Of a stretch of 64,000 bases of DNA, positions 1-9,081 are shown piece after piece; within the stretch, counting starts at the first letter, position 1; each line of letters opens with the position of its first letter. The position numbers were made by a program, and so were the translations under genes. The stretch is from JALNYB01 sp963676235 (GTDB taxonomy: Archaea; Thermoplasmatota; Thermoplasmata; Methanomassiliicoccales; Methanomethylophilaceae), in NCBI GenBank assembly GCA_963676235.1, contig OY781044.1:930001-994000 (forward strand), written 5' to 3'. The notes beneath the pieces were generated by a model. It saw only the letters and a program-made list of their open reading frames with translations, ran no database searches and was not told the DNA's origin.

Positions 1-90
1 GAGTGAAACGAACGCTCCAAAGTTCTTTACACTTTTAACAGTGCAAACAACGAGTTCTCCGTTCTCGGGAAAGCCTCTGGTCCTCGACAT
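1..90 (-). CDS. Translation initiation factor aIF2 subunit alpha, N-terminal part (cut by window edge)
   Basis: Only the first 30 codons are in the window, starting MSRTRGFPENGEL and running into an S1-type OB fold (KSVKNFGAFVSL). The alpha subunit of aIF2 helps deliver initiator tRNA to the small ribosomal subunit. The ATG overlaps the TGA of rps27e by one base (TGATG), so the two are translationally coupled. The order rpl44e-rps27e-aIF2alpha is a known archaeal ribosomal operon and supports the call. The gene continues beyond base 1 on the minus strand. Confidence 0.88.
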   Translation of the reverse strand, partial: MSRTRGFPENGELVVCTVKSVKNFGAFVSL

Positions 91-257
91 CAGCCGACTA
101 CCTCAAGGATTTCTCCTCTGATTTCGCCGACGCCGCCTTTGGGCGTGATGAGAACAGAGTTGCATACGTGGCATGTAACCTGAGTTGCTGCTTTTCTGAA
201 AGCGATCTGCTCGTTTCCGCAGTCTGGGCATTTAATCTTAATAAAATCATTTGTCAT
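90..257 (-). CDS. rps27e: Small ribosomal subunit protein eS27 (S27e)
   Basis: A 55-residue zinc-ribbon protein starting MTNDFIKIKCPDC with a second CxxC (CHVC) and the conserved tail GVGEIRGEILEVVG. It is a structural component of the 30S subunit. The open frame extends 25 codons further upstream, but that stretch overlaps the end of rpl44e and has no family similarity, so the ATG at 257 is used. It lies 5 bases after rpl44e and overlaps aIF2alpha. Confidence 0.93.
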   Translation of the reverse strand: MTNDFIKIKCPDCGNEQIAFRKAATQVTCHVCNSVLITPKGGVGEIRGEILEVVG

Positions 258-262
258 GGAAT

Positions 263-541
263 TCACTCCGTGAGTTCGAATTTCTTCGCTCTGATACATG
301 TTGTGAGATGTGCTTTCTTGCAGGTTTCGCATCTGTATCTTATGTTGACCCTTTTAGTGGGTTTTTCTCTTCCTTCTGGCTTAGGCCTGGGGAAACCTCC
401 GTAACCAGCGGTTACTTTTCTGAATCTCCTCTGACCCCATTTGAGCTCACTTGCTTTCTTCTTTTTGACCCTTTCCACATCGTGGATAGTGTGGGTCTTG
501 CAGAATGGGCAATATGTCTTGATTGTTCTGGGCATCTTCAT
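263..541 (-). CDS. rpl44e: Large ribosomal subunit protein eL42 (L44e)
   Basis: A 92-residue basic protein of the archaeal/eukaryotic L44e family: MKMPRTIKTYCPFCKTHT at the start and CETCKKAHL near the end form two CxxC zinc-binding pairs. It sits at the E-site side of the 50S subunit. A GGTGAT Shine-Dalgarno lies just upstream of the ATG at 541; MPRT at 535 is a possible alternative. First gene of the rpl44e-rps27e-aIF2alpha operon. Confidence 0.93.
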   Translation of the reverse strand: MKMPRTIKTYCPFCKTHTIHDVERVKKKKASELKWGQRRFRKVTAGYGGFPRPKPEGREKPTKRVNIRYRCETCKKAHLTTCIRAKKFELTE

Positions 542-599
542 TTAAATCACCTGAAGCGAAACGGAACTAATATCGAGGTTGTATTAAAACCTCTCCACG

Positions 600-619
600 T
601 ACTATTACCTATAATAGTA
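600..619. promoter_or_regulatory. 20-bp palindrome upstream of the rpl44e operon
   Basis: Two perfect 8-base arms, TACTATTA and TAATAGTA, are separated by CCTA, about 60 bases upstream of the rpl44e start and near the end of the convergent rpiA. The same left arm, spacer and half of the right arm recur upstream of the UPF0216 gene (59573-59592). It could be an operator, or an AT-rich promoter element including a TATA-like TATTATAGG on the minus strand. Confidence 0.45.
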
Positions 620-647
620 TGAGGTATCAAAGCAAATTAGTGAAAAT

Positions 648-1340
648 TTACTTCTCCATTTTTGTTATCGTACCGTTTGGATGAGATATCAGCACTACGG
701 ACGCTGTATTTAAAAATAGTCCGTTCTCTATGACTCCCGGTATCACATTTATTCTTGATTCAAGGAAGAATGGGCTCTCAATCGATTGAAATTTGCAATC
801 GTAGATGAAATTCCCACTGTCAGTTCTGAAGATCTCTCCGTCGATTTTTCTAAGAGTGGGCTCACATCCTTGTTTTTTGAGAGCGAATGCGGTACGGTTA
901 TGCCCGTATGGTACGACCTCTACTGGCAAAGGAGCTTTTGTTCCCAGTTTCTCCACGATTTTTGACTCATCTGCTATGATGATCTCTGTTACGGTGGCTG
1001 CTGCAACGATCTTTTCTCTGAGAAGTGCTCCTCCCAGGCCTTTGATTAGCTGAAGCTGCGGGTCAACTTCGTCTGCTCCGTCGATGGTCACATCTACGTG
1101 ATCTACGTCGCAAAGAGGGACGACATTGACACCATATTCTGTGGCAAGGTCCTCTGTCTGAACAGAAGTGGCAACACAAGTGAGTTTCATTCCATTTGCA
1201 ACCAGTTCTCCGATTCTTTTGATCGCAAACGCGGCAGTGGAACCGGTTCCGAGACCGACGATCATTCCGTCTTTTACGTAATCGTCAACTGCTTTTTCTG
1301 CTACGAGTTTTTTGAGGTTGGAAACATCATTCGAAGTCAT
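648..1340 (-). CDS. rpiA: Ribose-5-phosphate isomerase A
   Basis: Interconverts ribose 5-phosphate and ribulose 5-phosphate, supplying ribose for nucleotides. The 230-residue length is normal for the family. Visible signatures are the phosphate loop GLGTGSTAAF (about residue 30), TIDGADEVD (catalytic Asp region, about 86) and KGLGGALLREK (about 100). Its start overlaps the 3' end of the upstream amidohydrolase by 14 bases, implying co-transcription. Confidence 0.95.
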   Translation of the reverse strand: MTSNDVSNLKKLVAEKAVDDYVKDGMIVGLGTGSTAAFAIKRIGELVANGMKLTCVATSVQTEDLATEYGVNVVPLCDVDHVDVTIDGADEVDPQLQLIKGLGGALLREKIVAAATVTEIIIADESKIVEKLGTKAPLPVEVVPYGHNRTAFALKKQGCEPTLRKIDGEIFRTDSGNFIYDCKFQSIESPFFLESRINVIPGVIENGLFLNTASVVLISHPNGTITKMEK

Positions 1341-2034
1341 TTTGGATTATCCCGATTATTCTTTCTATGATATAATCGTTTATGGCTGTTCCGAGTTCTG
1401 CTGAGGCTTTTGTCGTATCTCCGACTATTCCTACTGGGAAACAGACACTTGCATCCTTATGTACTACATATTTTTTTCCGGCGTATTCTCCGATAGGACG
1501 TGAGCATCTTACGAGATCGGGGCGGATTGCCAGCACTCTAGAACTCTCAGCAAGTCCGCCGTGTCCGTCATTTTTTACATCGGTAAGCTCAGAGCATTCT
1601 TCTCCGATATCACAATCTGCGAAGAATATGATCTGTGCATTTGTTTCTTTTACCACTTTTTTACACGCTTCAGATACGGCTGTCATATGTCCGCTACCTG
1701 CATGGCCAGTGATAACAACGATCTTTCTGATCCCCTGTTCGTACAGAGATGTGAGCATATCGTAGATCACAGCTCTGACAGTGTCGAATGTGAGATTTAT
1801 TGTGCCAGGGAGATTTTTTGTTGTTGAATGTAAAGCATAGTTTAGCGGTGGAGCAACCAGTATGTTGTCCAGTAAGCTGTCCACGGCGTAGGCTATGAAT
1901 TCCGGCTGAATCGTATCTGCGCTCAATGGAAGGTGTGATCCATGAGCTTCTGTCGCACCCAATGGAATCATAACTATCGGATCTTTTTTTACAGCTTCCC
2001 TGAAGTCATCGGTTGTCATTTCAGCCATGTGCAT
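1327..2034 (-). CDS. Creatininase-family amidohydrolase
   Basis: A 235-residue member of the creatininase superfamily. Metal-ligand signatures are visible: PLGATEAHGSHLP near residue 24, ITGHAGSGH in the middle and NDGHGGLAESS near 160. Archaeal relatives include ArfB, the formamide hydrolase of the riboflavin/F420 pathway; this role is possible but not provable from motifs. The gene overlaps rpiA. Several in-frame ATGs (2034, 2028, 2019) leave the start uncertain. There is no clear Shine-Dalgarno, and an AT-rich element lies about 25 bases upstream of 2034, so the transcript may be leaderless. Confidence 0.75.
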   Translation of the reverse strand: MHMAEMTTDDFREAVKKDPIVMIPLGATEAHGSHLPLSADTIQPEFIAYAVDSLLDNILVAPPLNYALHSTTKNLPGTINLTFDTVRAVIYDMLTSLYEQGIRKIVVITGHAGSGHMTAVSEACKKVVKETNAQIIFFADCDIGEECSELTDVKNDGHGGLAESSRVLAIRPDLVRCSRPIGEYAGKKYVVHKDASVCFPVGIVGDTTKASAELGTAINDYIIERIIGIIQNDFE

Positions 2035-2078
2035 AATTCTGTATGTCGATAAAAGATTAAATTAATGTGTGACGCCTT

Positions 2079-2756
2079 ATGATGGATATGCGTTTAGCCG
2101 CACTGTATTCAGGAGGCAAAGATTCTACATTTGCCATGTATCTGGCGAAGCAGATGGGACATGATATACCTTACATCGTTAACATAGTTCCAGAGGATAA
2201 AGCGTCTTGGATATTTCATACGCCAAATCTAAACATTGTTCCGCTCATGGCGGAATCAATGAATGTAAAGTTGATCCTCGGAAAGAGTACAGGTACTGAG
2301 GAAGGAGATATGGAAGGACTGAAAAATGCTCTTCTGGGTCTTGACGTAGAAGGTGTTGTTACAGGAGCGGTCTGGTCGGATTATCAATGGGACCGTATGA
2401 ACATCGTTTGCGGTGAGTTAGGCATGAAAGTGATCACTCCGTTGTGGAGAAAAGATCAAGATATAGTCATGGATGAACTTTTGAACTCAGGCATCAAAGC
2501 AATTATCGTAGGATGTTATGCAGAAGGTCTGGATGAATCTTGGCTCGGACGTCCTATAGATGCATCTGCGGCAAAAGATCTCAGAGCATTGAGAGAAAGA
2601 TACGGCATAAGTGTTATCGGGGAAGGCGGAGAGTACGAGTCCTTGACATTGGATTCTCCAATGCATTCTCATCCGCTTTCTATCATCAGTTCTGAAAAAG
2701 AATGGAAGAACAACAATGGAACACTTCACGTAAAGGAAGCAAAGCTTATTCAATGA
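2079..2756 (+). CDS. Diphthine--ammonia ligase family ATP pyrophosphatase (Dph6-like)
   Basis: A 225-residue PP-loop ATPase with SGGKDS near the N-terminus, TGAVWSDYQ in the middle and GEGGEYES near the C-terminus, which are the marks of the Dph6 (MJ0570) family that amidates diphthine on aEF2. aEF2 itself is encoded at 41094-43301. Transcribed divergently from the amidohydrolase; its last 11 bases overlap the convergent copper ATPase gene. Homologues usually start MRLA, so the ATG at 2088 may be the true start. Confidence 0.85.
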   Translation: MMDMRLAALYSGGKDSTFAMYLAKQMGHDIPYIVNIVPEDKASWIFHTPNLNIVPLMAESMNVKLILGKSTGTEEGDMEGLKNALLGLDVEGVVTGAVWSDYQWDRMNIVCGELGMKVITPLWRKDQDIVMDELLNSGIKAIIVGCYAEGLDESWLGRPIDASAAKDLRALRERYGISVIGEGGEYESLTLDSPMHSHPLSIISSEKEWKNNNGTLHVKEAKLIQ

Positions 2757-4974
2757 GTGTTTTAAGCGCATCAGGTTTGAATTTTCTGAGCCTGAGTGCA
2801 TTAGCTACCACGGATATAGAGGATAGTGACATGGCTGCCGCCGCAAGCATGGGCATTTCTGTGATCTCAGAGACACCGAATAGATACGGAAGCCCCGCTG
2901 CGATAGGTATGCATACGGCATTGTAGCAGAAGGCTAGGAATAGGTTTTCTTTGACATTTTTAAGTGTTGCCTTTCCGATCTGTATGGTTGCAGGTATGCT
3001 TCTGGCATCATTGTTCATAAGGACGACGTCTGCAGAGCTGATTGCTATATCGGTTCCCGTGCCGACCGCAATACCCAGATTTGCCTGAGTAAGGGCCGGA
3101 GCATCATTTATGCCGTCTCCAGTCATTGCAACATCTTTTTGTTTTATTTGGAATTCTTTAACGATGTCTGTTTTTCCTTGAGGAAGAACACCGAAATGCA
3201 CATTTGATATGCCCGCTTCGTGCGCTATCGCATTTGCGGTCCCTTCTGTATCGCCGGTAACCATGACAGTTTCGATATTCATATTCTTAAGGATATTCAC
3301 AGCATTTTTGCTGGATGGTTTGATCTGGTCCTTTACGGCAATGAGTCCTGTGATGACGTTATCGACGGATATGAAAACATATGTCTTTCCTTCGGATGAG
3401 AGTCTGTTCGTCTCTTCCGAATATCCTGGGGAGATATTCAGAGAAGACATCATTTCAAGATTTCCGACAGCTATCTTTTTACCGTTTACGGAACAGGTTA
3501 TTCCACTCCCTGTATGTGATTCGAATGATGTGTGAGCACGGATTTCGATGTCAGAATTCTTCGCGTATTCCACAATAGCAATTCCTATCGGATGTTCGGA
3601 GTCGCTCTCAGCAGATGCAGCATAGCTTAGGAATTCGTTCCTTTCCATAGATGTTATGACATCTGATACAGATGGATGGCCTTCGGTAATGGTTCCTGTT
3701 TTGTCCAATATCATCACATCTATTTTTCCGGATCTTTCAAGTGCCGATGCGGTCTTGAACAATATTCCGTATTGGGCTCCTTTTCCTGTACCCACGATTA
3801 TGGCAAGTGGTGTTGCCAATCCCAGTGCGCAGGGACACGATATCACTAGTACAGATATCAGAATGGTAAGTGAGAATGATACGCTCGATCCCGTGAAGAA
3901 CCATATCAAGCAGGAAGTTACGGCGATAAGGATCACAACAGGCACAAATACTCCTGCGACACGGTCTGCGATGCGTGCAACAGGTGCTTTGGTTCCCTGT
4001 GCGGTCTCGATCATCTTGATTATCTGGAACAGTACGGTATCCTTTCCCGTTTTTTCTACAGATATGCGAAAACTCCCGGTACCATTCACAGTGCCGTTGT
4101 ATACGGTATCTCCGAGTTTTCTGTGTGCGGGTATGCTCTCTCCTGTAAGCATGGATTCGTCGACATACGATTCTCCGTTGATCACGGTTCCGTCTGCAGG
4201 AATATTTTCTCCTGGTTTAATTATGACGACATCACCGATAATCAGTTCGTCAGTAGGTATCTTGATCTCTTTTTCATTTCTGATGACAGTTGCTTCAGCA
4301 GGGGTCAGATCAAGCAATCCTCTCACAGCGTCGTTTGTTTTCACTTTCGATCTGGACTCCAGGTATTTCCCCAATCCGACCAAGGTTATGATCATGGCGG
4401 CAGAATCGAAGGCCACCGACATAGCATATGATCCCTCGCCCTGTATCACCATAGAAAAGCAGTATAGGCTGTAGATGAATGCAGTTCCGGTACCCAACGC
4501 TACCAAAGTATCCATATTAGGGCGAAGATGGATCAAAGCAGGTATTCCACGGATGTAGAATCCTCTTCCAGCGATCATAACAGGTATGCAGAGCAAGAGT
4601 TGGATAAGAGCGAACACGAACATGTCGTTATGAAATGGAACATCAAGGCCGATCATATGCCCCATCGCATAGATGCTCAAAGGTATAGTGAAGATCGCTG
4701 AGACTATGACATTTCTTTTCATGCTGAGTGCAGTTTTTCTGTCTGCCTCTTCAGCGTCTCCGCGGATGACCGTGTATCCTGCTTTTTCTATGATCTTGGT
4801 GATCTCTTCTAAATTGGTGACAGTCTCATCGAAGATTATGTTGGCAGTGTTGTTGCCGAAATTAGCAGTACCTGTCTGTACGCCCTTGGCTGAACTCAAT
4901 GACTTTTCTATGGTACCAGCGCAGGCAGCACATGACATACCGCCTATCCTCAGGGTGACCTGTTCCAACACCAT
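2746..4974 (-). CDS. copA: Copper-translocating P1B-type ATPase
   Basis: A 742-residue heavy-metal pump. One N-terminal HMA domain carries GGMSCAACAG (residues 12-20). The ion site SCPCALGLATPL lies near 383, the phosphorylation motif DKTGTITEG near 424, the nucleotide-binding SEHPIG near 460 and the hinge TGDGINDAPAL near 620. YN in TM7 and MSLSS in TM8 fit the Cu(I) class P1B-1. It should export Cu+ from the cytoplasm. The chaperone gene copZ lies 6 bases upstream in the same direction. Confidence 0.93.
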   Translation of the reverse strand: MVLEQVTLRIGGMSCAACAGTIEKSLSSAKGVQTGTANFGNNTANIIFDETVTNLEEITKIIEKAGYTVIRGDAEEADRKTALSMKRNVIVSAIFTIPLSIYAMGHMIGLDVPFHNDMFVFALIQLLLCIPVMIAGRGFYIRGIPALIHLRPNMDTLVALGTGTAFIYSLYCFSMVIQGEGSYAMSVAFDSAAMIITLVGLGKYLESRSKVKTNDAVRGLLDLTPAEATVIRNEKEIKIPTDELIIGDVVIIKPGENIPADGTVINGESYVDESMLTGESIPAHRKLGDTVYNGTVNGTGSFRISVEKTGKDTVLFQIIKMIETAQGTKAPVARIADRVAGVFVPVVILIAVTSCLIWFFTGSSVSFSLTILISVLVISCPCALGLATPLAIIVGTGKGAQYGILFKTASALERSGKIDVMILDKTGTITEGHPSVSDVITSMERNEFLSYAASAESDSEHPIGIAIVEYAKNSDIEIRAHTSFESHTGSGITCSVNGKKIAVGNLEMMSSLNISPGYSEETNRLSSEGKTYVFISVDNVITGLIAVKDQIKPSSKNAVNILKNMNIETVMVTGDTEGTANAIAHEAGISNVHFGVLPQGKTDIVKEFQIKQKDVAMTGDGINDAPALTQANLGIAVGTGTDIAISSADVVLMNNDARSIPATIQIGKATLKNVKENLFLAFCYNAVCIPIAAGLPYLFGVSEITEMPMLAAAAMSLSSISVVANALRLRKFKPDALKTLIE

Positions 4975-4980
4975 CCACCT

Positions 4981-5202
4981 TCAAAAAAGACCGTGTTTTA
5001 CTTTAGCAGTGAATCCCGCATCTATGACTGCTTTGATAAGATCCTCATTCGTAACATCGTCTTCACAGATGACGGTAGCAGTTCCTTTTTTCAGATCTAC
5101 TTTGACATCTGAGACGCCTTTTACCGCACTTATCGCTCTCGTGACGTTATCAACGCACATTCCACAGGACATACCTTCAATTTTCAGTGTGATTTTAGAC
5201 AT
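4981..5202 (-). CDS. copZ: Copper chaperone (HMA domain)
   Basis: A 73-residue single heavy-metal-associated domain with the metal loop GMSCGMCV at residues 10-17. It probably hands Cu(I) to the ATPase encoded next to it. Together they form a two-gene copper efflux operon; an AT-rich TATA-like stretch lies in the short gap before the helicase gene stop. No copper regulator is adjacent. Confidence 0.88.
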   Translation of the reverse strand: MSKITLKIEGMSCGMCVDNVTRAISAVKGVSDVKVDLKKGTATVICEDDVTNEDLIKAVIDAGFTAKVKHGLF

Positions 5203-5241
5203 GGTAACGAATCATTCACTCATATTATATTGATTACCGTC

Positions 5242-8200
5242 TTACTTCTGATGATGCTCTATTGTTTTGACGATCTTGTCTATTTCGTGTTCAGAGTCCT
5301 TCCACATTCCCGGAGTCCATACTCTGTGAATATGCCAACCCCTGGATTCTAGATATTTTTGCCTGTGATAGTCTCTTTCTCTCGTGGAACTCGACATATC
5401 ATAGATGTGATCATCGCATTCGATGCCTAAGATGAATCTTTCGTTTTGTTTTATGGCGAGATCTATCTGATATCCGCCGATACCCACGTTCTTTTCGACA
5501 GTGTATCCTTTTCTTACGAGTGCATTGTAGACGCGTTCTACGATAGGGGAATCCCCTGCTACTATGGTTTCGGATTTCCATCTTTCGTTGCTGAACGAAT
5601 CAAGGATACTCTTTGCAAGTTCTTTGCGATCCTGGCTGATGGCATCAGCATATTGGAGATATTTCTTCAATATTCTCGGGCCGTCATTCTTGGCGCCTTC
5701 GACGTCGAGTTCTTCGGGTTCGAAGGATGTGACGATGTGGATCTTCTTTTTCGCACGGCTGATTGCGACATTCAGACGGTTCTCTCCGCCACGATTGTTA
5801 AGCCATCCGAACCTCTGCATCAATCTACCGTCTTTGTTCTTTGCATATCCGATAGAGAACATGATGACATCACGTTCATCTCCTTGCACACTCTCTATAT
5901 TTTTGATGAAGAAACCGACATCTTCTCCGTTATCGAAGCGCTTCATCTCATTATTGACTGTTTTTCCGAACATCGGGTCTTTTACAGATTCCTCATCGAT
6001 AAGGTCGTTGATCAGATCCCTCTGTGAGACGTTGAATGTGATTATTCCAACCGTTTCGTTATCCTTTCTCGTAATGAAGAATTCTTTGAGAAGGTTTACA
6101 ATTTCCTGTGCTTCTGCTATGTTGGCCTTATTTTCCCAGAGACCAGTGACCTTATGGACTTCGATGGGAGGTCTTTCAGGTTGTATAACATTTGGTGAGA
6201 CGTACAGTCTTCCGCCGTAGAATGCGTAGTTGGAAAATGCTATCAGTTCTTCGTATTTGGATCTGTAATGGAAATTTAGGAGTATGTTGTCGTAACGTGC
6301 TCTCGCGAGGTCTAGTAAGCTTTCCTCTTCTAATGCTGCAGATACTTCGTCGTCTTCTCCGGTCTCATCATCGTCGTTGCCGTATTCCATGCGGCCGGTA
6401 CCGAGACTCGACGGACGCAATTGTTTGTGGTCTCCTGCGATGACCACTTTTTTCGCACGGTAGATAGACGGGATGCCTTTTTCGACATACATCTGAGAGG
6501 CCTCATCGAATATGAGAAGGTCGAACAATCCCATTTCCAAAGGCATTATCTCAGATACCACCTCGGGCGTCAGAAGCCAGACCTTCACGCCTTTGAACAG
6601 TTCGTAGCTGTAGCGGTTGAGGAATTTATTGAGGCTCCATTTGCGTTTGTTCTCAATGATACGGTTGATATCTCCGCGTCTTTTGGATTCGGAGATGTAT
6701 CTCAGATTTTCCTGAAGGGTCTCTTCGACCTTGTCACGCGTGAGAATCTTTTTTTCTTGGATCTTACGGTCCATGTCAGCAATGATGCTGTCGAAGTCCT
6801 GTATCTCCTGTAGCAATGCCTTGTTGGCGGCATCGAATTTCTGAAGATGTGAATTGAGGATGAATTTGTAGATGTTGTCGTTGCTTTGAACGAATGAGGT
6901 TTTGGATGTTTTGGATATATTCAGTAGATTGTGACCGTAGAGACGTTCGCTGTCGTTAAGTTTGTTGTATACCGTGGTTCTGGCGGAGAACATTTCATAA
7001 TCGTCCAGTCCGTCGAATATCTTCTTAGGATCATCAATCACATTAGAGATCGTGCGGTCAGTATATCTGTCGAAATACTTGTCCAGCATCAGAGTGGCTT
7101 CGCGAGTGACTTTTCCTTTCGAGAACAATCTCGCAAGGAATCCTTTGCCTTTCCAATCTAGCATCTGGTTTTCCAGGTCCATGAGATCGGCTTTCATCTC
7201 TCCTATGTTGTATTCGGAGAGATCGGCTTTCATCAATCCCAACCACGGGGTTTTATCAAGGCAGTCGCAGTAATCCTCGAAATTATTGGCTAGAGTGTTG
7301 TCACCATATTCTCTGTGAAGTTCTTTTACACTGTTGTATTTCAATTCGAGAAGGGCAGGGTCAATCTTATCCTTAAGTGATTTGTATTCTTCGAATTGAG
7401 ATTTATCATTGATATTGAGCCACCTGTCCATGGAATACAGTTTGTAAGGTTCAATACCGAATTCTCCCGGACTATACATCTTTTCTGCGATATTGGATAG
7501 GACAGCGACATCTTTATCGATACTTTCCGACAACGGTAAGAGATCTGCACCAGTTTTCGGATGATTGATATCAAGCATGTGTGACAACTGTTGGTAGAAT
7601 TGATCTTTATTACCCACGTCATCGATCATCATGCAGTATTTGGAAAGGCTACCCAATCTGGAGTAAACAACATCCAATGCTGTTTTCTTTTCGGACACCA
7701 TCAGGACTGTCTTTCCTTTTGTTACGGCAGATGTTATGAGTCCTGTTATGACCTGTGATTTACCTGTTCCCGGTGGCCCCTGAATAACAAGTTTGTCATC
7801 ACGGTTCACAGCTGTAAGGACATTTTCCTGTGCGCTGTTGAGCGAGTTGATATATGTTATGTTGACCTCTGAAGCTTCCAGTCCTCTGCTCTTGAGTTCC
7901 TCACCTGATAACGGATCAGGAAGATCTGAGAGGAAATCACCGATATTAAGATCCTTGACCAGATCCTCCAGGATGCCGTTGATCTCGTTTCCTGCAAGCA
8001 GATCATCGAAGTCTTTCTGTATGCTGCTCGAATAGGTAGGATATTTTCCCAAGACCACATTCTGAGTCATATTCAGGTCGCCCGGAAGATACTTGGGGAA
8101 TTCGCCTACCTTGTAATCGACGAATGGGACTGGGTTGCCGTATGAGCATTTGATCTGGAGTCCCTGTTCTTCATAGAATTTTATCAGGTCGGTAATGAAC

Positions 8201-8976
8201 GACTCGCCGGAATAATCCTCGAGTACGTTATTGGGGAGAAGGCGGTTCTTTTTACTGAATTTTATGAATGCGGTTATAAGAGAGTTGTTGTAGATGACAT
8301 CTCTCGAGTTGTCCATCGATAGTGTTACTGATTTTGCATCTTTCTCCATGATGGCTGGAAATAACGCCAACGGAGCACGGACATCGAAGTCTTCTCCGGG
8401 AAGTTTTCCTTCAACAAAAGGATATGCGATATACAGGTCGTATTGTCCTTTGTCCCTCAAGTCTCTGTTAACCTCTCTGTAGATGTCAGTCAGTTGTTTG
8501 AATCTTTTAAGATCATCTTGGCTTTTTGTAGAGTCACAGAGTTTGATGGAGCGTTTATTTCCGAATATTAGGCCCATGATGTCGATATTCGGAACAGACA
8601 GTAGATCGAAAGCGTTCTTCCTATAGATCTTAGGTTGGAACAGAAGACGGTTGTTCCTACTGATATTGATGAGTTTCTTCTCAAGTTCTCTGAGGGTTTG
8701 GGCAATGTTCTTATCCATATTGGAGCCCCTGGCCACAGTTATTGCATATTTTTTGGTGACTGTAAGGAAATCATCACCATATAATTCCACAAATCTCTGT
8801 CCGATACCCACTATGGCAGAGAAGTCCTCGGCTTTTGTAGGAATCCGCTGTGCCATTTCGTGTAATGCCTCATCAGAACACACAACAGGCAGTCTGCCAT
8901 TAGAATATGTACGGTTCTCACGAATCGTGTCTCTCAATTCGAGTAATTCCGAATAGATATCGTCTTCTAGTCCCAT
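5242..8976 (-). CDS. DUF4011-type superfamily 1 helicase fused to a Vsr-like endonuclease domain
   Basis: A 1244-residue protein. The first ~350 residues resemble the DUF4011 region (LFQPKIYRKNAFDLL, LYIAYPFVEGKLP, DVRAPLALFPA). Helicase motifs follow: Walker A GPPGTGKSQ near 400, a long coiled insert, Walker B IFDEASQ near 825 with GDHKQLRPSS, NFHYRS, SVQGDERDVI, and the arginine motif NVAISRAKKK near 1070. The last ~100 residues match the MTES_1575/Vsr-type nuclease: GYQIDLAI, GIECDD and RGWHIHRVWT. Family members are recurrent in prokaryotic defence loci; nucleic-acid cleavage coupled to translocation is inference. A strong AAGGAGG lies 13 bases upstream of the ATG. Confidence 0.85.
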   Translation of the reverse strand: MGLEDDIYSELLELRDTIRENRTYSNGRLPVVCSDEALHEMAQRIPTKAEDFSAIVGIGQRFVELYGDDFLTVTKKYAITVARGSNMDKNIAQTLRELEKKLINISRNNRLLFQPKIYRKNAFDLLSVPNIDIMGLIFGNKRSIKLCDSTKSQDDLKRFKQLTDIYREVNRDLRDKGQYDLYIAYPFVEGKLPGEDFDVRAPLALFPAIMEKDAKSVTLSMDNSRDVIYNNSLITAFIKFSKKNRLLPNNVLEDYSGESFITDLIKFYEEQGLQIKCSYGNPVPFVDYKVGEFPKYLPGDLNMTQNVVLGKYPTYSSSIQKDFDDLLAGNEINGILEDLVKDLNIGDFLSDLPDPLSGEELKSRGLEASEVNITYINSLNSAQENVLTAVNRDDKLVIQGPPGTGKSQVITGLITSAVTKGKTVLMVSEKKTALDVVYSRLGSLSKYCMMIDDVGNKDQFYQQLSHMLDINHPKTGADLLPLSESIDKDVAVLSNIAEKMYSPGEFGIEPYKLYSMDRWLNINDKSQFEEYKSLKDKIDPALLELKYNSVKELHREYGDNTLANNFEDYCDCLDKTPWLGLMKADLSEYNIGEMKADLMDLENQMLDWKGKGFLARLFSKGKVTREATLMLDKYFDRYTDRTISNVIDDPKKIFDGLDDYEMFSARTTVYNKLNDSERLYGHNLLNISKTSKTSFVQSNDNIYKFILNSHLQKFDAANKALLQEIQDFDSIIADMDRKIQEKKILTRDKVEETLQENLRYISESKRRGDINRIIENKRKWSLNKFLNRYSYELFKGVKVWLLTPEVVSEIMPLEMGLFDLLIFDEASQMYVEKGIPSIYRAKKVVIAGDHKQLRPSSLGTGRMEYGNDDDETGEDDEVSAALEEESLLDLARARYDNILLNFHYRSKYEELIAFSNYAFYGGRLYVSPNVIQPERPPIEVHKVTGLWENKANIAEAQEIVNLLKEFFITRKDNETVGIITFNVSQRDLINDLIDEESVKDPMFGKTVNNEMKRFDNGEDVGFFIKNIESVQGDERDVIMFSIGYAKNKDGRLMQRFGWLNNRGGENRLNVAISRAKKKIHIVTSFEPEELDVEGAKNDGPRILKKYLQYADAISQDRKELAKSILDSFSNERWKSETIVAGDSPIVERVYNALVRKGYTVEKNVGIGGYQIDLAIKQNERFILGIECDDHIYDMSSSTRERDYHRQKYLESRGWHIHRVWTPGMWKDSEHEIDKIVKTIEHHQK

Positions 8977-9081
8977 CGGCCCTTAATCGCCTCCTTTAGA
9001 TAATAACGTATCCTGCGCGCGGGAACTTATAACACGGAGTCGGACCGAGAGCATTAAACATACATAGGATGGTAAAGGGTC

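Noticed and set aside
2746..2756. Frameshift or fusion between the Dph6-like gene and the copper ATPase
   Set aside because: They are on opposite strands; the 11-base overlap is only a convergent overlap of two complete genes.
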